The notes beneath the pieces are model-generated. The model saw only the letters and a list, made by a program, of their open reading frames with translations. It made no database searches and was not told the DNA's origin. This document shows, one piece after another, positions 42,363 through 49,634 of a stretch of DNA of 55,483 nt; position 1 is the stretch's first letter, and each line of letters opens with the position of its first letter. The position numbers and the translations under genes are program-made. Origin of the DNA: Anoxynatronum sibiricum (GTDB taxonomy: Bacteria > Bacillota > Clostridia > Peptostreptococcales > Tindalliaceae); contig NZ_JBCITM010000023.1 of the NCBI RefSeq assembly GCF_039414295.1, positions 1-55,483 on the forward strand, in the 5' to 3' direction.

Positions 42363-42758
42363 CTAAAACCACTTTTTCTTTTTGGATCCCCCAAAGAACG
42401 ATTTTATCATCAGCAGCAATTTAAACGCTTCCTTTAGGGGCTCCACCACTTCTTCATTGATGCCTTCCACCATATCTGTCACATAATCAGTCACATCGCT
42501 GACATTTTCAATGGCCGACTGAACATGTACCATACTTTGATCCACATGTTTCGTGATCCCTTCCACATGTTCAAGTACACGGGGAATACGTTCCAGGGAC
42601 TCGTCCAGGTGTTTTTCATTTTTTGAAACAATTTCTTGGATACTCTTCAGTGTTTCATTCACCCGCATGAGCAGGATCAGAAGATAGACCAGCACACCCA
42701 CACCTAAAACAGACATCAGCACGACGAGCAATTCGCCAACAGTGATGGTTGCATTCAT
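42363..42758 (-). CDS. DUF948 (YtxG-like) membrane protein
   Basis: A 131-residue protein with one N-terminal helix (LLVVLMSVLGVGVLVYLLIL, about 8-30) and a long amphipathic coiled-coil tail (ETLKSIQEIVSKNEKHLD; VDQSMVHVQSAIENVSDV). This is the DUF948/YtxG family, usually paired with YtxH in general-stress operons of Firmicutes. It lies 25 bp downstream of the YtxH-like gene. Confidence 0.8.
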   Translation of the reverse strand: MNATITVGELLVVLMSVLGVGVLVYLLILLMRVNETLKSIQEIVSKNEKHLDESLERIPRVLEHVEGITKHVDQSMVHVQSAIENVSDVTDYVTDMVEGINEEVVEPLKEAFKLLLMIKSFFGGSKKKKWF

Positions 42759-42783
42759 GTAATCACACCTTTATGGAAGATTG

Positions 42784-43344
42784 TTATTTTTCAAGTTCTT
42801 TTTTTGCAGCTTCGGCAGCTTTTTCAACTTTCTGCTTCGCTTCTTTCCCTTTTTCAACTTTTTCTTCCACAGCTTCTTCAACCTGATCCTTGACATCCTC
42901 GACTTTGTCTTCCACATCCTCTGCCATCGCGTCAAGTTCTGCTTCAAGGCTATCTTTATCCCGCTTGATTTTCAATTTCAAGTCGACTGCTTTCTCTTTC
43001 AGGTCATCAGCCTTGTCACCAATCACTTCTTTTGTTTCTTCATAAAAGGAGCTGATTTTTTCTTTGCTCTCTTCCAGATTTTCGCCCAGTCTGATTTTGG
43101 TTTCTTTCAGTTCCTCTTCAACCTTTTCCTTAGCTTTTAAAATTTCTTCCTTTGTTTTTTTGCGGGTGTTTTCTCCTTTGTCAGGAGCAAAGAAAACACC
43201 GGCTAAGCCACCAAGGAATGCACCGGTAACCAGACCTTTTGCAACACCCCTTCTTTTTTCAGCCACTTTTTCTTTCCGTGCACGTTCAGGATCAAGCACC
43301 TTTTTCAGTTCATGCATTTTTTTGGACAATTCTTTCAAGCTCAT
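42784..43344 (-). CDS. YtxH-like stress protein with long charged coiled coil
   Basis: A 186-residue protein. The YtxH-type Gly-rich helix (VTGAFLGGLAGVFFAPDKGE, about 36-58) is short for a membrane anchor but typical. A very acidic/basic coiled coil with repeated EEVEEKVE-like segments follows (about 65-186). General-stress family; biochemical role unknown. GGGAG precedes ATG 43344. It forms a two-gene operon with the YtxG-like gene. Confidence 0.82.
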   Translation of the reverse strand: MSLKELSKKMHELKKVLDPERARKEKVAEKRRGVAKGLVTGAFLGGLAGVFFAPDKGENTRKKTKEEILKAKEKVEEELKETKIRLGENLEESKEKISSFYEETKEVIGDKADDLKEKAVDLKLKIKRDKDSLEAELDAMAEDVEDKVEDVKDQVEEAVEEKVEKGKEAKQKVEKAAEAAKKELEK

Positions 43345-43468
43345 GCACTTTCACTCCCTTATTTGATGACGTTGTTTCGTTGAATTATACCCCATCTTAT
43401 GCAATATAAACAAGCATTTTGAGACTTTTGGCGTTCTTCATCGACAGAAATGCCGAAAAAAATAAAGT

Positions 43469-43491
43469 AGCCCCCAGAAAAACCGGGGGCT
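43469..43491 (-). terminator. Terminator of the glutamine synthetase gene
   Basis: On the minus strand AGCCCCC, loop, GGGGGCT then TACTTTATTTTTTT; 52 bp past the glutamine synthetase stop. Confidence 0.85.
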
Positions 43492-43542
43492 GATGGCGAT
43501 ATTAGTCTGAAGTTGTTGTACTATTTTTACTGCAGGCTTTAC

Positions 43543-45483
43543 CTAAAACCCATTAATCTCTTCCAGGAGATTTCGACGGTATTGAAGGTAAAGCTGTTTC
43601 AGGCTGTTCACTTGCTCCGCAATGTACAACTGCAGTTCAGAAACACGTGCATAGTCTTGATCAGCAACTGCTTCTCTCAACTGTGTCAGATACGCTTTCT
43701 TTTCAAGGCTGTCTTTCATCAGCTCGTACCGAATGGCATTGATTTTTTCCCAGTTAACGACATCAATATCGGTAACGTACTCCAACCCATGAAGCTTATT
43801 GGTTTTGCGAACAAGTTTCATGTGCTGATAAATGATGCGCCCGGAAATTTCGCTGACCCATTGGTCCAGAGTAGCCAGCTCATAAGAATGGACTATGGCT
43901 TCTGTAAAAACGTTACCTCGGAATAATTTTTCTCTTTTAGCAGCAGCTCCGCGGAAGATCGTCAGGTTTTCCCAAACAGTAGCTGGCGGCTTGCTGAAAA
44001 GCTGATTTCTTTCTTTTTCTGTATAGTCATCAAAAACATCATGCTCACTGCGGAACATTCGATCGTCTGCCAGGTAGAATTTCTCTTCACCGGCAGCTTT
44101 GGAAAACTCCAGCTCCAGTTCTTTCGAGGATAAGCCGGCAGCGGCCACTGCCTTGATCCCATCAAGCATCATCTGATAGGAAGCTGCCACGTACAGGTAG
44201 GTGTTAGAAAGCGGATTGGGTGCACGCAGCTCAAAGCGGGTGGCCAACGGATTCTTCATGTCGCGCACTAATCCAACGAGTACCGTTCTGTTTCGGGAAG
44301 GGGACTGAGGTGTGTGACCCACTGACCCCACAATGCACACCGGTGCCTCAAACCCCGGCTTCAGCCGGTTGAAGGCATCATTGGTGGAAGTAACAAACGG
44401 GTTAATTGCTTCATAGTTTTCCAAGAGCCCCATGAGACAGCCCCACCCTGCCGGGCTTAAATACTCATCAGTTTCAGCCGCAGTCATCAAGTTAATAAAC
44501 TGACCACTTTTCAGGGAGAGTCCGATCCCCATATGTGTGTGTTTCCCACTGCCAGCAACACCCTCAATGGGTTTTGCCATAAAAGTGACTTCCAGCCCAT
44601 ATTTTTCGAAGACTTCCTCAATAATATCCCTGACAAAAGCTTCATTGTCAGCTGTCTCCATGGGAGTGTTATATTTCCAGTCGATTTCAAGCTGCTCCAT
44701 GACATGGTCCAGTTTGCCTGTGTTGCCAATTTTAGCCGTCACACCGCCCACTTCCTTGTGCCCCATCTCGGGCTCAAGACCGTAGTACTCCAGCATCATC
44801 ATGGTTTCTTCCAGGGCTGTCCGCACACTGCCTTTTGTGCGCTTCCAATACTGCTCTTTCAGCGTTTGTGAAGTGGACAGCTTTTCGATATTGGCTCTAT
44901 CCTGGGGCGTTCTAACCCAAAACTCCAGCTCTGTTGCTGCAGTCAGCTTCACTTTATCAATGTCATCTACAGAGCTAATTCCATAAGGTTTTAACATTTC
45001 AGGGTGAGCACTGAATGTATTTTTTAGTTCTGTGTCAAAAAACAGTTCCAGCCGTTTCAAGACACCACGGGAACCAACATAGGTGTTTTCATGTTCCAAA
45101 AAAGCAGGAATGCGAAGTGTTCCGATGGGAAGTCCAGTTTCTTCATGGAGGTGATCTGGATTGTAGTCCACATACCAGTTAACTTCCAGATCTGGAATGA
45201 TATCCACTTTGGCATTATTGAGCGTTGCAATCTCATGAAGCATAACACTGGAACCGTCCGTTTGAACACCCAGTTTTAAAAAGGCTTCCACATCATCCAG
45301 CATAATGGAAATGGGAATTTTTTCATCTGTATTATTTCCTCTCAGATCAACCCCCACCAGCGAAACAAACTGGATGTTGGGGAATGCCTGCAACAACCTG
45401 GTCAGCAAGTCCTTGTCATGGGCCCATACAGGCACACTGTAGAGCAACTTCTGTGACAATAAATGATCAAGGTTTTTTTCCAT
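43543..45483 (-). CDS. glnA: Glutamine synthetase (long clostridial type)
   Basis: ATP-dependent glutamate-ammonia ligase. The 646-residue protein is longer than classic GSI (about 450). The first part (about 1-100) is the beta-grasp domain (FVSLVGVDLRGNNTDEKIPI). The catalytic core follows, with AAT-ELEFWV, the His motif AGSGKHTHMGIGLSLKSG, NRTVLVGLVRD and RFELRAPNPLSNTY. A C-terminal extension of about 150 residues is helical, predicted coiled coil. Start 45483 has GGAGG at eight bases; 45489 is too close. A promoter and a GlnR-like site lie upstream. Confidence 0.88.
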   Translation of the reverse strand: MEKNLDHLLSQKLLYSVPVWAHDKDLLTRLLQAFPNIQFVSLVGVDLRGNNTDEKIPISIMLDDVEAFLKLGVQTDGSSVMLHEIATLNNAKVDIIPDLEVNWYVDYNPDHLHEETGLPIGTLRIPAFLEHENTYVGSRGVLKRLELFFDTELKNTFSAHPEMLKPYGISSVDDIDKVKLTAATELEFWVRTPQDRANIEKLSTSQTLKEQYWKRTKGSVRTALEETMMMLEYYGLEPEMGHKEVGGVTAKIGNTGKLDHVMEQLEIDWKYNTPMETADNEAFVRDIIEEVFEKYGLEVTFMAKPIEGVAGSGKHTHMGIGLSLKSGQFINLMTAAETDEYLSPAGWGCLMGLLENYEAINPFVTSTNDAFNRLKPGFEAPVCIVGSVGHTPQSPSRNRTVLVGLVRDMKNPLATRFELRAPNPLSNTYLYVAASYQMMLDGIKAVAAAGLSSKELELEFSKAAGEEKFYLADDRMFRSEHDVFDDYTEKERNQLFSKPPATVWENLTIFRGAAAKREKLFRGNVFTEAIVHSYELATLDQWVSEISGRIIYQHMKLVRKTNKLHGLEYVTDIDVVNWEKINAIRYELMKDSLEKKAYLTQLREAVADQDYARVSELQLYIAEQVNSLKQLYLQYRRNLLEEINGF

Positions 45484-45531
45484 TGTCATAGCCTCCTTCG
45501 CCTTGATGAATCGACACCATCAATAAAACTA

Positions 45532-45559
45532 ATTATAGCATGCTCCATTCAATTGTAAA
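45532..45559 (-). promoter_or_regulatory. Promoter of the glutamine synthetase gene
   Basis: On the minus strand TTTACA (45554-45559) and TATAAT (45532-45537), 16-bp spacer, about 50 bp before the start codon. Confidence 0.65.
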
Positions 45560-45567
45560 GGGGGAAA

Positions 45568-45599
45568 TGTAAAATAATTCACATAAGTGTATATTTATG
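45568..45599 (-). promoter_or_regulatory. GlnR/TnrA-like and ArgR-like sites upstream of glnA
   Basis: TGTAAAATAATTCACA (45568-45583) is an inverted repeat of the form TGTnA...TnACA, one base shorter than the usual 17-bp GlnR/TnrA box, and sits just upstream of the -35. Next to it CATAAGTGTATATTTATG (45582-45599) has CATAA/TTATG arms and resembles the palindrome before argB. Confidence 0.4.
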
Positions 45600-45625
45600 C
45601 AAACCTTTTCCCGTTTTATCTATGC

Positions 45626-45652
45626 AAAAACCTCCGTGAAAAGGAGGTTTTT
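45626..45652 (-). terminator. Terminator after the PsiE-like gene
   Basis: On the minus strand GCAAAAACCTCC, loop TTTTCAC, GGAGGTTTTTGC; 12 bp past the stop. Confidence 0.85.
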
Positions 45653-45663
45653 GCAGGCAGTTA

Positions 45664-46344
45664 TTAATAATGCCAGTTTGCCTGTGTGTCTTCTTTGTCT
45701 TTATCTGCTTCTGAATTTTGGTCAACTTTGGTGATCATGACTTTTTCAATCACTCCATCAGTGGCTTTAACAACTTTGATGCGAATATCTCCCGATTCGA
45801 ACTCTGATCCCTGCGAAACGGGTACACAGGCTTCTTCTGCCAGACTGCACACCAGTCCCCCCACAGTGTTCCCCCGGTTTGTCGGCAAATCCAATCCGGT
45901 ATCCTGATGAATTTTATCAACACTGGTGGATGCAGAGTAAACTCTGTCATCCCGGGCAACAAAGTCTTTCTTCGGCGCCAGGTATTTTAGAATGGCAAAA
46001 ACACCGGCAATGGCCAATGTTCCCAGCACCATATCCATCATGGTTTCACCGTATATCAACATCTTTCGGGCGATGACAAATAACACCAACTCCAAAATGG
46101 CATTTGTTGAATGGGATAACAGCATCAGCATCAGCTCGATGCCAACCACCAATAGCAGTGTATGCGCCAAAAAATGCTTGAAGACGGCATATGCTTCATC
46201 CGTTCCTGCCTGTAAAATTACTAAGAAATACTTGACAATGTCAATAAGGCCTATGGCGATTCCAACCGCCAGCAGTACAGCCAAAATAACTTCCAAAACA
46301 TACGTGTATTCTTCCAGTTTCTTCATAATGGTAAACTCTTTCAA
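45664..46344 (-). CDS. Membrane protein with PsiE-like domain and transporter-associated domain
   Basis: The 226-residue protein has four hydrophobic helices at about 15-125 (VILAVLLAVGIAIGLIDIV; FLAHTLLLVVGIELMLMLL; LVLFVIARKMLIYG; MVLGTLAIAGVFAILKYL), a PsiE-type arrangement. A soluble domain (about 140-215: GNTVGGLVCSLAEEACVPVS; IRIKVVKATDGVIEKVMI) resembles the CorC/HlyC transporter-associated domain. It starts at TTG 46344 after AGGAG. It may sense or modulate an ion transporter. Position 7 (ATG 46326) is an alternative start. Confidence 0.7.
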   Translation of the reverse strand: MKEFTIMKKLEEYTYVLEVILAVLLAVGIAIGLIDIVKYFLVILQAGTDEAYAVFKHFLAHTLLLVVGIELMLMLLSHSTNAILELVLFVIARKMLIYGETMMDMVLGTLAIAGVFAILKYLAPKKDFVARDDRVYSASTSVDKIHQDTGLDLPTNRGNTVGGLVCSLAEEACVPVSQGSEFESGDIRIKVVKATDGVIEKVMITKVDQNSEADKDKEDTQANWHY

Positions 46345-46490
46345 CTCAGCATCTCCTATTCATTGGTGATATGTTGCGGCTCTGTTCATCATTCTGATAT
46401 GAATCAACAGTGGCAGGGGGTACTATCCATTTTAAAATCGCACTATTTCATAAATCCCTTCTTTCCGCAATCATCATTCCATGAGAGATG

Positions 46491-47711
46491 TCAGGGCTGC
46501 CACACCATTTCAATCATGGTCAGATCATCTTTTAAACGCGACTGATGATCTACCATTTGCTTGAAATTCATGGCAAAGGGCCTTCCCTGACCGTTACTGT
46601 CAGCCAGATATTCGCCAGCCATGTGCTGCAATTTATCATAGTCCATGGGTTGCCTCATGTCATCCTCCAGTTCCAACAGTCCGTCTGAATAGACCAGTAA
46701 CCTGTCTCCAGGCTGCAACTGAAGTATTCCTTCCTCATATCCCTGCGAGAACTCAAAACCAATCGGCGTGCCATAGGCGTTCAGTGTTTCAACTGTCTGA
46801 TCCTGCCGCATAAGAAGCGGTTCAGGATGGGCGCCTCGAACATAACGCAGCTCACCAGTCTCCACATTGAACACCATGTAGAAAATTGTAAAATAATGCT
46901 GGTATTTTGTAAAGGAAAATCTTTTATTCAAGTAGTGAATCACTTCCACCGGTGATACAATTTCATAGTAGGGTGCTTCATCCAGTTCTCTTTTTAAGGG
47001 TGTTCCCCGATTCACATCCACCACCAGGAACTCAGAAAGTGCCACGGCCAGCATGGATGATGCCACTCCGTGTCCCATCACATCCACCATATAAAGTCCC
47101 ATGTGCCGGTCATCCAGCATGAAGATGTCGTAAATGTCGCCTCCCACTTTTCCAGAAGGTTGAAAGTGACAATAGAAATTGCAAAAAGGTACTTGTATCA
47201 GATTTTGAGGTATCAGCGACTCCTGAATTTTAGCCGCTAATGTCAGGTGATGATCCAGCTCCGCCCGTTGTCGATTAATTTTATGAAGACTCTCTTCCAA
47301 TGCACGCCGGGTCATCTCCAGCCTGTTTTTCAACTCCACTTGTTTCAACAGACTGTTGATGCACTCTTTCAGCTCTATTTCCGAAACTGGTTCCAAAAGG
47401 CACTGAGTGACTCCTGCAGAGAACAGCGCCTCTTTTGTGGTGTTCCCCTTGTCAGGAAGCTGCACAACAATGGGCGTTTCTTTCAGTTTCATTTGTAATC
47501 TGGCATGTTTGATACAGTCAAGCAGCTTAGGTATGTTTTCGTCGTCGGTTTGGACGAAGATCAGCTGCGGCTCCATGCGAAGCACTTCTTGCAACACACC
47601 GTCGTCGCAGATACGCTGAATTACCTCAAAGCCCCATTTTCGAAACTGGTCTTTGTTTAGTCTGTTATTATGGGTGCTGGTTTCCAGAATCAGTATTTTG
47701 GCAGCTTGCAT
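46491..47711 (-). CDS. PP2C-type serine phosphatase with receiver-like N-terminus
   Basis: The 406-residue protein has an N-terminal receiver-like domain (about 5-120). The phospho-Asp position reads LIFVQTDDEN rather than the usual LxxLD, so it may not be phosphorylated. A coiled-coil linker follows (about 125-165: RRALEESLHKINRQRAELDH), then an RsbU/SpoIIE phosphatase domain (about 170-405) with metal ligands in SGKVGGDIYDIF and VDVMGHGVASSMLA, and DRLLVYSDGLLELED. Such proteins dephosphorylate anti-sigma antagonists. No anti-sigma or antagonist gene is adjacent. Confidence 0.85.
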   Translation of the reverse strand: MQAAKILILETSTHNNRLNKDQFRKWGFEVIQRICDDGVLQEVLRMEPQLIFVQTDDENIPKLLDCIKHARLQMKLKETPIVVQLPDKGNTTKEALFSAGVTQCLLEPVSEIELKECINSLLKQVELKNRLEMTRRALEESLHKINRQRAELDHHLTLAAKIQESLIPQNLIQVPFCNFYCHFQPSGKVGGDIYDIFMLDDRHMGLYMVDVMGHGVASSMLAVALSEFLVVDVNRGTPLKRELDEAPYYEIVSPVEVIHYLNKRFSFTKYQHYFTIFYMVFNVETGELRYVRGAHPEPLLMRQDQTVETLNAYGTPIGFEFSQGYEEGILQLQPGDRLLVYSDGLLELEDDMRQPMDYDKLQHMAGEYLADSNGQGRPFAMNFKQMVDHQSRLKDDLTMIEMVWQP

Positions 47712-47948
47712 CGTCGCTTCAGGTTCCTTTCGCTCCGGTTTCAGCAGGATCGGAAACGTCGGCCACGCAGTTCTGTGGCGTCGTCACTGATATGATGTCC
47801 CCGTTGTTGTTGAGTCTTTCTATCAGTGTAACGTTTCTTTAGTGACAAGGCAACGGCTTTTTTCGGTTGTTTGTCATCTGTGTATTGGGGAATGTATGTA
47901 ACAATGCTGGTGTTGTTGAATCTATCACAAGAAAGAAAGGTGAATGCC

Positions 47949-49595
47949 ATGGAAATTCGTTTTCTGGGTGCTGCTCAGGTCGTCACCGGTTCCAACATTC
48001 TAATCGAAACGAAATCAAGACGCTTTCTAATTGACTGTGGCCTTTTTCAGGGGAGCAGCGAACTGGAAACTCTGAACCGAAAGCCCTTTACCTATGACCC
48101 CGCCACCATTGACTATCTATTTTTGACCCATGCGCACATCGATCACAGCGCCCGGATTCCGCTGCTGGTCAAAGAGGGTTTCAGGGGGAAAATTTTTACC
48201 ACCCGGGCCACCAGCGATCTGGCAGAGATTATGCTGCTGGACAGCGCCCATATTCAGGAAAATGACGCTGAATGGACCAATCGAAAACGGGAACGGGCAG
48301 GAGATCAACCCATTGAACCTCTTTATACTGTCAGGGATGCCGAAGAAAGCCTGCGGTACTTTCATCCCGTTCTCTATGATCAAAAAATTGTGATTGACCA
48401 TCAGATCAGCATTCGATTCAGGGATGCAGGTCATATTTTGGGTTCAGCCATCCTTGAACTCTGGATTGCAGAGCCAAATGGCGGCGAAGCGCCAGACACT
48501 GTGAAAATAGTCTTTTCCGGCGATCTTGGCATGCCTGACAAACCATTGATACGCGACCCCGAAATCATCGAAGAGGCAGACTACCTCATCATGGAATCCA
48601 CCTATGGAGACCGCACTCATGAACAGGTGTCAGACCGAATGAAATTATTGATGAGCGCCATTAACCGAACACTTCAACGGGGTGGTACCGTCATCATTCC
48701 TTCTTTTGCCGTTGGACGGACCCAAGAGCTGATCTATGAGCTGAATCGTTATTTTGGCGAATCAAACGAGATGGATCTTTTCCGAAAAACACCGGTTTAT
48801 ATCGACAGTCCCATGGCCATCTCTGCCACGAAAATATTTAAGAAGAATGCCCATTCTTTTGATGATACCACCAAAGAGCTGATTCTCAGGGGAGATAACC
48901 CGCTGTCATTTGACAACCTTCATTTTGTTAGGGATCATCATGAATCCATTAAGTTAAACACTGCCACCCATCCAAAAATCATCATTTCTGCCAGCGGCAT
49001 GTGTACCGCCGGCCGGGTGCGCCATCATCTGAAGCACCATTTATGGAACCCGAAAAACACAGTGATTTTTGTGGGTTATCAGGCCCAGGGAACACTGGGA
49101 CGGTTACTGAAAGATGGCATTAAGAAAGTGAAGCTTCTGGGGGAAGAAATCGCTGTAAAAGCTGAAATGGTGAGCATCGACGGTTTTTCAGGGCATGCTG
49201 ACCAACCGGCTTTGCTGGAGTGGTTGCGAGGCTTTCAAAAGAAGCCCAAGAAAATATTTCTGGTTCATGGCGAACCAGATGCCTCCAGCGCACTGGCTGT
49301 TCTGATTCGGGATCAGTTTCACATACCTGTTGAAATCCCTTCTGTAGGCTATGTTTTTGAAATGGAAGAAGCCGTGTTAAAAGCCGATTCTAACGAAGTG
49401 TTACTGCCCATTCAGCGAAAAGAGAACATTAAACGGGAACTTGAGCAGGTTTACCGGCAGATTGAAAGCCTGGTTCCCCAGACAGAACGCTTACTGGATG
49501 AAGAAATGTTAAAGAAGGATTATGATGCTCTGAAAAACAAGTTGATTGATCTGCAGCAGGAACTGATTGCACTGGGCATGCTTTTAGGTGATTGA
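47949..49595 (+). CDS. MBL-fold/beta-CASP RNase (Ysh1/CPSF-73-like)
   Basis: Zinc-dependent RNA-processing nuclease of 548 residues. The metallo-beta-lactamase motifs are LTHAHIDHSARIP, HILGSAILEL, IVFSGDLGMP and MESTYGDRTHE. The beta-CASP domain follows (about 200-400, VIIPSFAVGRTQELIYEL; SASGMCTAGRVRHHL). The KH-less C-terminal part carries GFSGHADQ and LVHGEPDASS, then a coiled coil (about 490-545). It belongs with YSH1-type proteins, not RNase J. Start 47949 has AAAGG; the frame extends upstream without support. Confidence 0.88.
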   Translation: MEIRFLGAAQVVTGSNILIETKSRRFLIDCGLFQGSSELETLNRKPFTYDPATIDYLFLTHAHIDHSARIPLLVKEGFRGKIFTTRATSDLAEIMLLDSAHIQENDAEWTNRKRERAGDQPIEPLYTVRDAEESLRYFHPVLYDQKIVIDHQISIRFRDAGHILGSAILELWIAEPNGGEAPDTVKIVFSGDLGMPDKPLIRDPEIIEEADYLIMESTYGDRTHEQVSDRMKLLMSAINRTLQRGGTVIIPSFAVGRTQELIYELNRYFGESNEMDLFRKTPVYIDSPMAISATKIFKKNAHSFDDTTKELILRGDNPLSFDNLHFVRDHHESIKLNTATHPKIIISASGMCTAGRVRHHLKHHLWNPKNTVIFVGYQAQGTLGRLLKDGIKKVKLLGEEIAVKAEMVSIDGFSGHADQPALLEWLRGFQKKPKKIFLVHGEPDASSALAVLIRDQFHIPVEIPSVGYVFEMEEAVLKADSNEVLLPIQRKENIKRELEQVYRQIESLVPQTERLLDEEMLKKDYDALKNKLIDLQQELIALGMLLGD

Positions 49596-49604
49596 TCAGG
49601 CTGA

Positions 49605-49634
49605 GGCTGCCGGGCTTTAACCCAGCAGCCTTTT
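49605..49634 (+). terminator. Shared terminator between the nuclease and MetH-like genes
   Basis: GGCTGC (49605-49610) pairs with GCAGCC (49625-49630), with an inner GGG/CCC, followed by TTTT. It overlaps the stop of the convergent MetH-like gene. Confidence 0.7.
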
